Below, piece by piece: positions 44,956 through 52,839 of a stretch of DNA of 64,000 nucleotides (the first letter of the stretch is position 1; each line of letters starts with the position of its first letter). The stretch spans positions 29,633 to 93,632 of the forward strand of contig NZ_JABJVX010000013.1 in the NCBI RefSeq assembly GCF_013155465.1, given 5' to 3'. This DNA is from Alterinioella nitratireducens (lineage in GTDB: Bacteria > Pseudomonadota > Alphaproteobacteria > Rhodobacterales > Rhodobacteraceae). The notes under the pieces were generated by a model. The model saw nothing but the letters and a program-made list of their open reading frames with translations. It was not told the DNA's origin and did no database searches. The translations under genes and the position numbers were made by a program.

Positions 44956-45240
44956 TTACCGCATGATCACGCGCGGCGTGTAGATGACGCGGGGGTCTTC
45001 CAGATCCCACGACGGACAGCTCAGGCAGAGCGGGCCGGGAAACGGCAGCGGGCGCGGCACAAGCACGGGCACAGCAATCGGGCGCGGGACCGGCATGTGC
45101 ATGTAGACGGGCGGCGTGTGGATCACGGGGGCATGAACCAGCGGCGCATGGCGCGTGATCACGCGCGTGTCGGCGGCGGCCACCGAGACGAGGGTGGAGG
45201 CGAAAACCGCGGCTGCGGTCAGGGTGGAGAGGGCTTTCAT
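44956..45240 (-). CDS. Small secreted His/Pro-rich protein
   Basis: 94 residues. A signal peptide (ALSTLTAAAVFASTLVSVAA, cleaving near residue 23) leads a mature chain rich in Pro, His, Val and Met: TRHAPLVHAPVIHTPP, then YMHMPVPRPIAVPVLVPRP. A single Cys pair occurs in CLSCPSW. The His/Met spacing could bind copper or zinc, but this is only suggestive. AAGGAAATTGACC precedes ATG 45240. A strong terminator follows, so the gene is monocistronic. Confidence 0.7.
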   Translation of the reverse strand: MKALSTLTAAAVFASTLVSVAAADTRVITRHAPLVHAPVIHTPPVYMHMPVPRPIAVPVLVPRPLPFPGPLCLSCPSWDLEDPRVIYTPRVIMR

Positions 45241-45434
45241 GGTCAATTTCCTTAATCAAGAGAGGGGTCGGGGTTGCGGGATACGCCGGGGGACGTGAGG
45301 ACAGATTGACCGGAATTGTGTCCGTTATACAAAAACGCGCGCTTGTCAGGGCCTTGCAATGCGCTGCTATCGGATAACACCGGGGATCAGGCCCATGTTT
45401 TGAAAGCAGAATCCCGAGAACCGGAGGGAATGGG

Positions 45435-45464
45435 CCTTGGCCCCCTTGCGCAAGCGGGCCAAGG
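45435..45464. repeat. 30-bp near-perfect palindrome upstream of the lipoprotein gene
   Basis: CCTTGGCCC (45435-45443) and GGGCCAAGG (45456-45464) flank a central CTTGCGCAAG, itself a palindrome; only the 45444/45455 pair is mismatched. It lies 44 bases before the lipoprotein ATG and could be an operator or a leader hairpin. Confidence 0.6.
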
Positions 45465-45508
45465 CGTTACCTTGGGGCATCCCTGCTTGCCCAAGGCCGC
45501 TGACCCCG

Positions 45509-46183
45509 ATGCGCTGGCTCCTCCTCCTTGCCCTTCTCGCCGCCTGCGGTCGCCCCTTGAGCGAGGCCGAGCGCGCCTTCATGGCCGAGATCCAGCCGGG
45601 GTTGCAGACCGAGCGCATCCGGATGGTCGAAAACCCTCTCATTGGCTTGCGCATCCGCACGCGGCCCGCGCGCCCGCGCACCACCTGCCGCGAGATGATC
45701 CTGCCGCCCGATAGCGGCCCGACGGTCCAGACGCGCACCGCGGGGGCGGTGCTGTTCCAGACCGTGATGGTGGCCCCGGACTACTATCTTGACGATTACG
45801 TCAGCGATTATCCCGACCGGATCAACCTGATCGCGGCGATGTATTTCGCCCATGAGATGACCCATATCTGGCAATGGCAGAACCGCGAACTCACCGGCTA
45901 CCACCCCCTGCGCGGCGCGGCGGAGCATCAGGTGAGCGACGACCCCTACCTGTTCGATCCCGAGGCGCAGCGGTCCTTTCTGGAGTATGGCTACGAACAG
46001 CAGGCGAGCCTGGTCGGAGAATATGTCTGCTGCGCCGCGCTGGACCCCGAGGGTGCGCGCACCGCGCGGCTGGAACGGATGCTGGGGCAGGTCATGGACC
46101 TGACCCCGGTGGCGCAGCGGGCGGATCGCCCGGATGTGCTGTTGCCCTGGCAGGACGCCGAACTTGGGGGGATTTGCAGTTGA
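45509..46183 (+). CDS. Lipoprotein, possible zinc metallopeptidase-like
   Basis: 224 residues. A short lipoprotein signal ends at LALLAAC (lipobox, acylated Cys13). The mature part holds MYFAHEMTHIWQWQN, an HExxH-like HEMTH, and a downstream segment with EYGYEQQASLVGEY that could give the third ligand. This fits a minimal gluzincin-like peptidase fold, though activity is unproven. ATG 45509 is chosen because it gives the lipoprotein signal; the upstream frame overlaps the palindrome. The next gene starts 16 bases after. Confidence 0.75.
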   Translation: MRWLLLLALLAACGRPLSEAERAFMAEIQPGLQTERIRMVENPLIGLRIRTRPARPRTTCREMILPPDSGPTVQTRTAGAVLFQTVMVAPDYYLDDYVSDYPDRINLIAAMYFAHEMTHIWQWQNRELTGYHPLRGAAEHQVSDDPYLFDPEAQRSFLEYGYEQQASLVGEYVCCAALDPEGARTARLERMLGQVMDLTPVAQRADRPDVLLPWQDAELGGICS

Positions 46184-46199
46184 GACCGAGGAGTGCCCG

Positions 46200-46640
46200 A
46201 TGACCCATCACGCCCTGATCATGTTGGCCGCGGGCGTCGGAATTCCGGTGCTGGCCGCCCTCAATGCGCGGCTCGGGGCCAATATCGGCTCGCCCGCCGC
46301 GGCTGCGCTGATCCTCTTCGTGGTGGCCTTCGCGGCCACCCTGATCGTGACCCTGAACAACGGGATCGAGGCGCTCGCGCGCCTGCCCGGCCAGCCCTGG
46401 CACCTGTTCCTGGCGGGGCTGCTGGTGGCGTTCTACGTCCTCTCCATCACCTTTGTCGCGCCCGCCTTCGGGGTCGGCAACGCGGTGTTCTTCGTGCTGT
46501 TGGGGCAGCTGGTCTCGGCCGCGCTGATCGACCATTTCGGGATGTTCGGCGCGCAGGTCTCGGCGCTGACGCCGCTGCGTGCGGGCGGGATCGCGGTGAT
46601 GGGGCTTGGCGTGGCACTGACGCAGATGGCGGCGCGGTAG
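46200..46640 (+). CDS. DMT-superfamily small membrane protein (YdcZ/DUF606 family)
   Basis: 146 residues, five hydrophobic spans. ALNARLGANIGSPAAAALIL and GVGNAVFFVLLGQLVSAALI are the family hallmarks of DUF606, half-size relatives of drug/metabolite transporters that work as dimers. GAGGAGTGCCCG precedes the ATG, 16 bases after the lipoprotein gene, so the two are probably cotranscribed. Substrate unknown. Confidence 0.85.
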   Translation: MTHHALIMLAAGVGIPVLAALNARLGANIGSPAAAALILFVVAFAATLIVTLNNGIEALARLPGQPWHLFLAGLLVAFYVLSITFVAPAFGVGNAVFFVLLGQLVSAALIDHFGMFGAQVSALTPLRAGGIAVMGLGVALTQMAAR

Positions 46641-46699
46641 GCGCGCTTTGCATCGACGCAAGGCCGATGCGCGCCGTCGACGGCGCGCTGGCCCCAGGA

Positions 46700-48526
46700 T
46701 CACGAGCTTTCCGATTTTTCCTCAAGCGCCAGCCAGTCTTCCTCGGCGGCGGCGAGCCTTTCCTGCCGTTCGACCAGCGCCTCACTTGCCTTGGCGAATT
46801 TCGCGGGCGCCTGCGTGAAGAGGTCGGGATCGGCCAGGAACTCCTCCAGCTTGGCGATCTCGGCCTCCAGCCGTTCGATGACGCCGGGAAGCTCCTTCAG
46901 GCGGTGTGCCTCGGTGTAGCTGAGGCCGGATTTCATGGGCGCGGGGCGCGCGTCAGGCCGCGGATCGGGCTTGCCCCCCTGCCCTTTCTTCGCCGGTTTC
47001 CCGTCCTCAAGCAGATCCGCCCCCCGCTGCGCGCGGTAATCCGACCAGCCACCGGCATAGGCCACGGCGCGCCCGTCGCCCTCCATCGCGATGGTGGTCG
47101 TCGCTATCCGGTCGATGAAATCGCGATCGTGGCTGACCAGCAGCACGGTGCCGGGATAATCGCCCAGAAGATCCTGCATCAGGTCCAGCGTTTCGACATC
47201 CAGGTCATTGGTCGGCTCGTCCAGCACCAGCATGTTGGATTCGCGCGCCATCAGGCGGGCCAGCAGGAGCCGTGCCTTTTCGCCACCCGAAAGCGAGCGG
47301 ACCGGCGCGCGGGCCTGCGCCTCGTCGAAGAGGAACTCCTTGAGGTAGCCCACGACATGCCGGGGCTGGCCGCGCACCATGATCTGGTCGGAACTGCCCG
47401 AAACCGCCATGGACGGGTCGAGCGAGAGCGAGTCCCACAGCGTCGCGTCGGGGTCCAGCGCCGCGCGGGTCTGGTCGAACACGGCCATGTCCAGGTTGGT
47501 GCCATGGGTGACGCTGCCGGTATCGGGCGGGATTTCCCCGGTCAGAACCTTGAGAAGAGTGGTCTTGCCGACGCCGTTGGGGCCGACAAAGGCCACGCGG
47601 TCGCCGCGCAAGACGCGCAGATCGAAGGGGCGGAAGATCGTGGTGTCGCCGTAGGATTTGGATATCCCCCTCGCCTCGATCACCCGCTTGCCCGATTTGG
47701 TGCCTTCCTCCAGCGCCATCGCGGCGGTGCCCTGGCGGCGGATCATCTCGGCGCGGGTCTGGCGCAGATCGCCAAGCGCGCGCACCCGGCCCATGTTGCG
47801 CTTGCGCCGCGCGCTGATGCCCTCGACCGCCCATCGCGCCTCGGCCTTGATCTTGCGGTCGAGCTTGTGGCGGGCCTGGTCCTCTTCCTCCCAGGTCTTG
47901 TCGCGCCACTCCTCGAAATGGGCGAATCCCTTGTCCATGCGCCGCACCTGGCCCCGGTCGATCCAGAGCGTGGCGCGGGAAAGCGCGGTCAGGAAGGCGC
48001 GGTCATGGCTGATCAGGACATAGGCCGCGCGGGTCTCGCGCAGGCGGGTTTCCAGCCAGGTGATGGCGTGAATATCGAGGTGGTTGGTGGGCTCGTCCAG
48101 CAGCATCAATTCAGGCGCTTCGGCCAAGAGCCGCGCCAGCGCCGCGCGGCGGCGTTCCCCGCCCGAGGCGGCCTCGGGCGTTGCGTCGAGCTGCAGTTTC
48201 AGCCCCTCGGCCACGGCCTCGACCCGCCACGCCTCGGCGGGGTCCAGCGTCGCGGTGGCATAGTCGCCAAGCGTGGCGAAACCGGCGAAATCGGGATCTT
48301 GCTCCATGTAGCCGACCGAGCCCCCCGGAGCGAGGGTGCGGCTGCCGGTATCAGGCTCGACCAACCCGGCCATCACCTTGAGAAGCGTGGATTTTCCCGA
48401 TCCGTTGCGGCCAACCAGCGCCACCCGGTCCCCCTCCTGCACGACCAGGCCGAGATCCGAGAAAACCGGGTTGCCGCCGAAAGTCAGCGAGATGTCGGAA
48501 AGCTGGAGAAGGGGTGCGCGGGCCAT
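46700..48526 (-). CDS. ABC-F family ATPase (Uup-like)
   Basis: 608 residues with two ABC cassettes and no membrane spans. First: GRNGSGKSTLLKVMAGL, SGGERRRAALARLL, LMLLDEPTNHLDIHA. Second: GPNGVGKTTLLKVLTGEIP, SGGEKARLLLARLM, LVLDEPTNDLDVETL. A linker between them and a C-terminal coiled coil (EAIEKLEEFL-like, from about residue 545) match Uup. ABC-F proteins act on ribosomes; Uup is also tied to transposon excision. Confidence 0.92.
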   Translation of the reverse strand: MARAPLLQLSDISLTFGGNPVFSDLGLVVQEGDRVALVGRNGSGKSTLLKVMAGLVEPDTGSRTLAPGGSVGYMEQDPDFAGFATLGDYATATLDPAEAWRVEAVAEGLKLQLDATPEAASGGERRRAALARLLAEAPELMLLDEPTNHLDIHAITWLETRLRETRAAYVLISHDRAFLTALSRATLWIDRGQVRRMDKGFAHFEEWRDKTWEEEDQARHKLDRKIKAEARWAVEGISARRKRNMGRVRALGDLRQTRAEMIRRQGTAAMALEEGTKSGKRVIEARGISKSYGDTTIFRPFDLRVLRGDRVAFVGPNGVGKTTLLKVLTGEIPPDTGSVTHGTNLDMAVFDQTRAALDPDATLWDSLSLDPSMAVSGSSDQIMVRGQPRHVVGYLKEFLFDEAQARAPVRSLSGGEKARLLLARLMARESNMLVLDEPTNDLDVETLDLMQDLLGDYPGTVLLVSHDRDFIDRIATTTIAMEGDGRAVAYAGGWSDYRAQRGADLLEDGKPAKKGQGGKPDPRPDARPAPMKSGLSYTEAHRLKELPGVIERLEAEIAKLEEFLADPDLFTQAPAKFAKASEALVERQERLAAAEEDWLALEEKSESS

Positions 48527-48575
48527 GCCTGCCTGCTACGGCGCATGTCCCGGCGCGTCAAGCAGGCAGGCGGGG

Positions 48576-49535
48576 TCAGGGCAGCATCCACTCGCCCTCC
48601 GGCCAGAAGGCGTGGAAGGCGAAGGCGAACATCACGTCATGCGGCACATCCGCGCCGGTCGCGTCCTGCACCCGGACATTGCCGACATCGCGCCCCTCGC
48701 CGATGGTGCCGGTATCGAGCGCCGAGGCCTGGCCCGCGGACCAGTTGAGCGTCAGGCCCGCCTCGGTGATCTCGCCCTCCTCGGCCAGGCGCGTCAGGGG
48801 CCAGGCGCGGTCCCCCACGCGCACGACGCGCACCAGGGGCGGGATGCCGTGGGGCGGATCCTCGCCGCTATAGAGGAAGGGCTGGCGCAGGCTGTCATAG
48901 CCCACGTAAGGATTGGTGCCATAGGGGCGGCGCCAGTCGGGCTCGTCCATGACAAGACCGTCGGGATTGCGCGCCGCGTAATCCTGCCAGCTTTCCATCC
49001 AGGTCGGCAATGGGGTCAGTTCGGTGCCCGTGTGTTCGCCCACGATGCCGGTGCCGAGGGCCTGTTGCCACCAGCTTTCGGTTTCGCGGTCATACATCAC
49101 CATATCGGAATTGCGCAGCTTGCCTGTGACCCCGAAGCTGAGCACCTCGCCCCCCACCCGCCGGTCGAAGGTGATGGCGGAATTGCAGAGCGGGCAGAAG
49201 GTGACGGCGATCGGCACGCCGCCGACCACATCATTCACGATCTCGTGCCAGGTGAGGTAGCGCACGGGGTAGGCGCGCGGGCGCTCGCCCTCAAGTTCCA
49301 CCACGATGACGGGTTCCAACGGATCGAGCCTTGCCTCCATCGCCACCTCGATCAAGCGCGGGTCGTCGATGGCGGGGATGCCGTCACGCGGGGGGCCGCC
49401 CGACATGATGCTGTCGAACGCCACCGAGGAGCGGCTGAAATCGGTATTGGGCCATTCCTGCGCCCACCTCTCGGGGTTGGCGGCGGCGGGCAGGCTGAGG
49501 AGCAGCGTCAGGGCAAGGCTGGGGAAAAGGCGCAT
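48576..49535 (-). CDS. DUF3179 secreted protein
   Basis: 319 residues. Signal peptide at the start (LFPSLALTLLLSLPAAA). The DUF3179 core is visible: YLTWHEIVNDVVGGVPIAVT then FCPLCNSAITFDRRV, and SWWQQALGTGIVG. The FCPLC pair could be redox-active or bind metal, but the family has no assigned function. ATG 49535 is picked to give the signal peptide. It lies 49 bases after the ABC-F gene (whose 5' end is at 48526), on the same strand. Confidence 0.85.
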   Translation of the reverse strand: MRLFPSLALTLLLSLPAAANPERWAQEWPNTDFSRSSVAFDSIMSGGPPRDGIPAIDDPRLIEVAMEARLDPLEPVIVVELEGERPRAYPVRYLTWHEIVNDVVGGVPIAVTFCPLCNSAITFDRRVGGEVLSFGVTGKLRNSDMVMYDRETESWWQQALGTGIVGEHTGTELTPLPTWMESWQDYAARNPDGLVMDEPDWRRPYGTNPYVGYDSLRQPFLYSGEDPPHGIPPLVRVVRVGDRAWPLTRLAEEGEITEAGLTLNWSAGQASALDTGTIGEGRDVGNVRVQDATGADVPHDVMFAFAFHAFWPEGEWMLP

Positions 49536-49593
49536 CGGGTCCGTCCGGGCAAGGGATGTTGCCCCCGGATCGTGACAGGTTGCGCGCAAAAGA

Positions 49594-49626
49594 ACAGCCC
49601 CGCTCACGGGCATGTGCGCGGGGCTG
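49594..49626 (-). terminator. Terminator of the cyclophilin pair
   Basis: On the minus strand CAGCCCCGC (49626-49618) pairs with GCGGGGCTG (49603-49595), followed by TTCTTTT. It lies 17 bases past the stop of the exported cyclophilin. Confidence 0.85.
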
Positions 49627-49643
49627 ATCAGGCGTGAGGCCGC

Positions 49644-50192
49644 CTATTCGGTGACGCGGACCTCGACAATCATGTCGGGCTGGCCGATGACGGCGCCGTT
49701 GCGCCCCTCACCGCGCTTGATGGCGTCGACCACCTCCATGCCCTCGATCACCTGGCCGACGATGGTGTATTGGCCGTCGAGGCGGGGCTCCGGCTCGAAC
49801 ATGATGAAGAACTGGCTGTTGGCGCTGTCGGGGTCGGGCCCACGCGCCATACCGACGATACCGCGCTCGAAGCTGAGATCAGCGTCGAACTCGGCGGGGA
49901 GGTCGGGATATTCGGATCCGCCCCGTCCCGCATAGCGCATGTCCTGGCCCATGCGGCCGAATTCCACATCACCCGTTTGCGCCATGAACTCGTTGATCAC
50001 GCGGTGAAAGACGACGCCGTCATAGGCGCCCTCCTCGGCCAGCATCGTGATGCGCTCGACATGCAGGGGGGCCACCTGTTCAAAGAGGTCGATGACGATG
50101 GTGCCCTCGGCCTCTCCGGTGACGTCGATCTCGATGCCGGTGGCGGCGGCGGGGGTCGCCAGAAGGGTGAGAACAAGGGCCAGCTTACGCAT
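49644..50192 (-). CDS. Peptidyl-prolyl cis-trans isomerase (cyclophilin), exported
   Basis: 182 residues. A signal peptide (LALVLTLLATPAAA) precedes a bacterial cyclophilin domain: GAYDGVVFHRVINEFMAQTG, and NSQFFIMFEPEPRLDGQYT. The catalytic FHRV Arg and the FMAQTGD loop are intact. It would help fold periplasmic proteins. Its start overlaps the end of the cytosolic cyclophilin by 8 bases, so the pair probably arose by duplication and is cotranslated. Confidence 0.92.
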   Translation of the reverse strand: MRKLALVLTLLATPAAATGIEIDVTGEAEGTIVIDLFEQVAPLHVERITMLAEEGAYDGVVFHRVINEFMAQTGDVEFGRMGQDMRYAGRGGSEYPDLPAEFDADLSFERGIVGMARGPDPDSANSQFFIMFEPEPRLDGQYTIVGQVIEGMEVVDAIKRGEGRNGAVIGQPDMIVEVRVTE

Positions 50193-50691
50193 CTGCGGCC
50201 ACCTTGACGCTGATCATCTTGTCGGGGTCGGCGGGCGGCTCGCCGCGCGTGATGGCATCGACATGCTCCATCCCCTCGATCACCCGGCCATAGACGGTAT
50301 ATTGGCCGTTCAGGAAATGGTTGTCCTTGAAATTGATGAAGAACTGGCTGTTGGCCGAATTGGGATTAGCCGAACGCGCCGCGCCGATGGTGCCGCGATC
50401 ATGCGGCAGCTTGGAGAACTCGGCCGACAGGTCGGGCTTGGAGGAGCCCCCCGTGCCCGCGCGGCGCAGGTTGAAATCCTTGTCGGCATTGCCATTGGCC
50501 ACATCGCCGGTCTGGGCCATGAAGCCGTCGATGACGCGGTGAAAGACGACGCCGTCATAGGCGCCTTCGCGGGCCAGCTCCTTCATGCGGGCTGCGTGCT
50601 CGGGGGCCACGTCGGGCATCAGCTCGACCACGACCTGGCCGTCTTTCAGCTCGATCAGGATGGTGTTTTCGGGATCTTTGATATCGGCCAT
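50185..50691 (-). CDS. Peptidyl-prolyl cis-trans isomerase (cyclophilin), cytosolic
   Basis: 168 residues with no signal peptide. GAYDGVVFHRVIDGFMAQTG, NSANSQFFINFKDNHFLNGQ and YTVYGRVIEGMEHVDAI define the cyclophilin fold with the active-site Arg, Phe and Gln. ATG 50691 is preferred: GGAGGG lies 6 bases upstream and the 20-residue extension to 50751 lacks one. It is first in a two-gene unit with the exported cyclophilin. Confidence 0.93.
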   Translation of the reverse strand: MADIKDPENTILIELKDGQVVVELMPDVAPEHAARMKELAREGAYDGVVFHRVIDGFMAQTGDVANGNADKDFNLRRAGTGGSSKPDLSAEFSKLPHDRGTIGAARSANPNSANSQFFINFKDNHFLNGQYTVYGRVIEGMEHVDAITRGEPPADPDKMISVKVAADA

Positions 50692-50749
50692 CGGGCCCTC
50701 CTTCGGTCTCGGATCGGGCGCGACCCTAAAGGCGGGACGGGCGGGCGGC

Positions 50750-50793
50750 AAGGCGCATCGATGCGCCTTTCTGCCGGGTTTTCGAAAACCCGG
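50750..50793. repeat. Two perfect 20-bp palindromes after coaD
   Basis: AAGGCGCATCGATGCGCCTT (50750-50769) and CCGGGTTTTCGAAAACCCGG (50774-50793) are adjacent and both perfect. They lie 13-57 bases past the coaD stop on the minus strand and probably end its transcript, though no long T-run follows. Confidence 0.7.
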
Positions 50794-50806
50794 AAAAACG
50801 CGCCGG

Positions 50807-51304
50807 TCAGGTCCGTCCGTATTTCTTCATCAGCGCGTCATGAACGGCGGGCGGCACGAAATCGGCGACGTCGCCGCCAAGGCGCGCGATCTCCTTGACC
50901 AGTTTCGAGGCGATCGCCTGCCGGTCGGCATCGGCCATCAGGAACACAGTGTCGATCTCGGGGTCCATCTTCCGGTTCATGCCGACCATCTGGTATTCAT
51001 ATTCAAAATCGGCCACCGCGCGCAGGCCGCGAATGATGATCTGCGCGCCGACATCGCGGGCGCAGTCAATCAGCAGATTCTCGAACGGATGCGCCACGAT
51101 CTCGGTGCCGGTCTCCTTCGACAGCTGGACGCATTCCGCCTCGACCATGGCCTGGCGCTCCTCCAGCGTGAACAAAGGCCCCTTGTCACGATTGATCGCC
51201 ACGCCGATGACCAGCCGGTCGACCAGTCGGCAGGCGCGTTCGATGATATCGGTATGGCCGAGCGTGATCGGGTCGAACGTGCCGGGATAGAGGCCGATGC
51301 GCAT
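50807..51304 (-). CDS. coaD: Phosphopantetheine adenylyltransferase
   Basis: 165 residues, the usual size. IGLYPGTFDPITLGHTDIIE holds the nucleotidyltransferase TxGH motif (GHTD), followed by VVDR-like LVDRLVIGVAIN and the C-terminal NRKMDPEIDTVFLMADADRQ and SSKLVKEIA-like SKLVKEIARLGG. It makes dephospho-CoA. It is followed by two palindromes and preceded by the CBS gene on the same strand. Confidence 0.96.
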   Translation of the reverse strand: MRIGLYPGTFDPITLGHTDIIERACRLVDRLVIGVAINRDKGPLFTLEERQAMVEAECVQLSKETGTEIVAHPFENLLIDCARDVGAQIIIRGLRAVADFEYEYQMVGMNRKMDPEIDTVFLMADADRQAIASKLVKEIARLGGDVADFVPPAVHDALMKKYGRT

Positions 51305-51348
51305 GGGGGATGTGCTCCGCTTTGGAGATGGGGACAGGCAGGGGCGGT

Positions 51349-51783
51349 TCAGAAGCCCTTGATCATGCTTTCCAGCGCTTCCTTTTCCATCGCCAGTTCG
51401 GCCAGTTGCGCCTTGACCACGTCGCCGATGGAAATCAGGCCGACCATCTCGTCGCCCTCCATCACCGGCATGTGGCGGAAGCGGCCCGAGGTCATCTTTT
51501 TCAACACCTCGCCCGAGCCTTCCGAGCGGGTGCAGGTGGTAATCTTGGAGGTCATGACCTCATCGACCGTGTCGGCCATGCACTCGGCCCCGCGCTTGCC
51601 CAACTCGCGCACGATGTCGCGTTCCGACAGGATGCCAGCCACCTTGGAGCCGTCGGGCGAGATGACCACCGCGCCGAATTTCTTTTCCGACAACAGCTTC
51701 GCGGCATCGGCCAGCGTGGCCCCCGGGGCCAGCGTCACCACCCCGTCGCCCGATTTCATCTTCAGGATTTGTTGCACGAGCAT
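51349..51783 (-). CDS. CBS-domain protein
   Basis: 144 residues composed of two CBS repeats: TLADAAKLLSEKKFGAVVIS with GILSERDIVRELGKRG, then MTSGRFRHMPVMEGDEMVGL with ISIGDVVKAQLAEL. Stand-alone CBS pairs bind adenosyl nucleotides and regulate unknown partners. ATG 51783 has a GAGGGGAAG site upstream. It lies 44 bases before coaD on the same strand and may be cotranscribed with it. Confidence 0.92.
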   Translation of the reverse strand: MLVQQILKMKSGDGVVTLAPGATLADAAKLLSEKKFGAVVISPDGSKVAGILSERDIVRELGKRGAECMADTVDEVMTSKITTCTRSEGSGEVLKKMTSGRFRHMPVMEGDEMVGLISIGDVVKAQLAELAMEKEALESMIKGF

Positions 51784-51848
51784 GGTCTGCTTCCCCTCGT
51801 TGATGTCGTTTCTCCAGCGTTTCGCCAGATCGTCGGGCTGTCAAGGCG

Positions 51849-52736
51849 TTAGCGGTCGGAGGCCTGCGCTTCCAGCCGCGATATTTCGGCGCGCAATCCC
51901 TGCGACAGCGCCTCGGCAAAGCGGGTCAGGCGCTCCGATCCCCGGTCCGAGGCGTGACGCACAAGGTAGAAGGCGCGCGTCAGCGCGATCTCACCCGTCA
52001 AGATCAGGCGCAGTTCGGGGGCGAAGGGCAGCGCGAAATCATGCACGATGCCGACACCGCCCTTGGCGCGCATCAGCATCAGTTGCACCGAGAGCGAGTT
52101 GGAGGCCAATTGCACCCGCGTCACGCCCAGTTCCGACAGGTAATCCAGTTCCTTGTCGAAGATCATGTCGGGGATGTAGCCGACCACGGGGCGCGTCTTC
52201 AGGTCCGACAGCCGGGTAATGCCGGAGCCCTCGGGCGCGGCCAGGTGCAGGTGGTAATCGGCCACCTTCTGCACCGTCAGGCGGCCCGTCTGCGGCGGGC
52301 TGACAGTCAGCGCCATATCGGCCTCACGCTTCGAGAGGTTGACGACGCGCGGCAGGGCGAGGATCTGGATCTCCAGGTCGGGATTGGCCTCGTGGATCCG
52401 CGCGCAGACCTGGGGCAAGAGGAAATTCGCGGCCCCGTCCGGCGCGCCGATGCGGATTGTGCCCGCCAGCCCCGCGCCCATGCCGGTGACCGCGCCGACG
52501 CCCGTGGCCAGCGCGCTTTCCGCCGTTTCCGCCGGGTCCAGCAGTTCCGCGCCCGCCTCGGTCAGGATGTAGCCCTGCGGCGATTTCGCGAAGAGGGCGG
52601 CGCCGAGGCTTTCCTCCAGCCGCGCGATGCGGCGGCCCACGGTGGCGGGGTCCATGCGCAGGACGCGGCCCGCGCGGCTGAGGCTTTCGCCCCGCGCCAC
52701 GGCCAGGAATATGCGCATGTCATCCCAGTTGGGCAT
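51849..52736 (-). CDS. LysR-type regulator divergent from mmsA
   Basis: 295 residues. N-terminal winged HTH (DDMRIFLAVARGESLSRAGR, then MDPATVGRRIARLEESLGAA) and a periplasmic-binding-like effector domain. It is transcribed away from mmsA across 103 bases containing a palindrome, so it very probably controls valine/3-hydroxyisobutyrate breakdown. ATG 52736 is used; the 22-residue extension to 52802 would cover the palindrome. The effector is perhaps methylmalonate semialdehyde or a CoA ester, an inference only. Confidence 0.9.
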   Translation of the reverse strand: MPNWDDMRIFLAVARGESLSRAGRVLRMDPATVGRRIARLEESLGAALFAKSPQGYILTEAGAELLDPAETAESALATGVGAVTGMGAGLAGTIRIGAPDGAANFLLPQVCARIHEANPDLEIQILALPRVVNLSKREADMALTVSPPQTGRLTVQKVADYHLHLAAPEGSGITRLSDLKTRPVVGYIPDMIFDKELDYLSELGVTRVQLASNSLSVQLMLMRAKGGVGIVHDFALPFAPELRLILTGEIALTRAFYLVRHASDRGSERLTRFAEALSQGLRAEISRLEAQASDR

Positions 52737-52745
52737 CGGCAGACC

Positions 52746-52764
52746 TTTGCGTTTTCGCAAAACG
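52746..52764. promoter_or_regulatory. Palindromic LysR-type operator in the lysR-mmsA gap
   Basis: TTTGCGTTTTCGCAAA (52746-52761) is a perfect palindrome overlapping CGTTTTCGCAAAACG (52750-52764), also symmetric. It ends about 10 bases upstream of the LysR start and 76 upstream of mmsA. A related half-site (TTTCGCAAACGG) recurs at 54438. Confidence 0.6.
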
Positions 52765-52839
52765 GTTTTGAAATCCTGCCTCTTTTTCGCGCAAGAATGC
52801 AAGGCTATGTAAGGGGCAACCGAAAATCAGGAGGATGTC

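Noticed and set aside
46193..48748. An 851-codon plus frame opposite the ABC-F gene
   Set aside because: It is antisense to an ATPase with all cassette motifs and runs on from another frame of the DMT gene.
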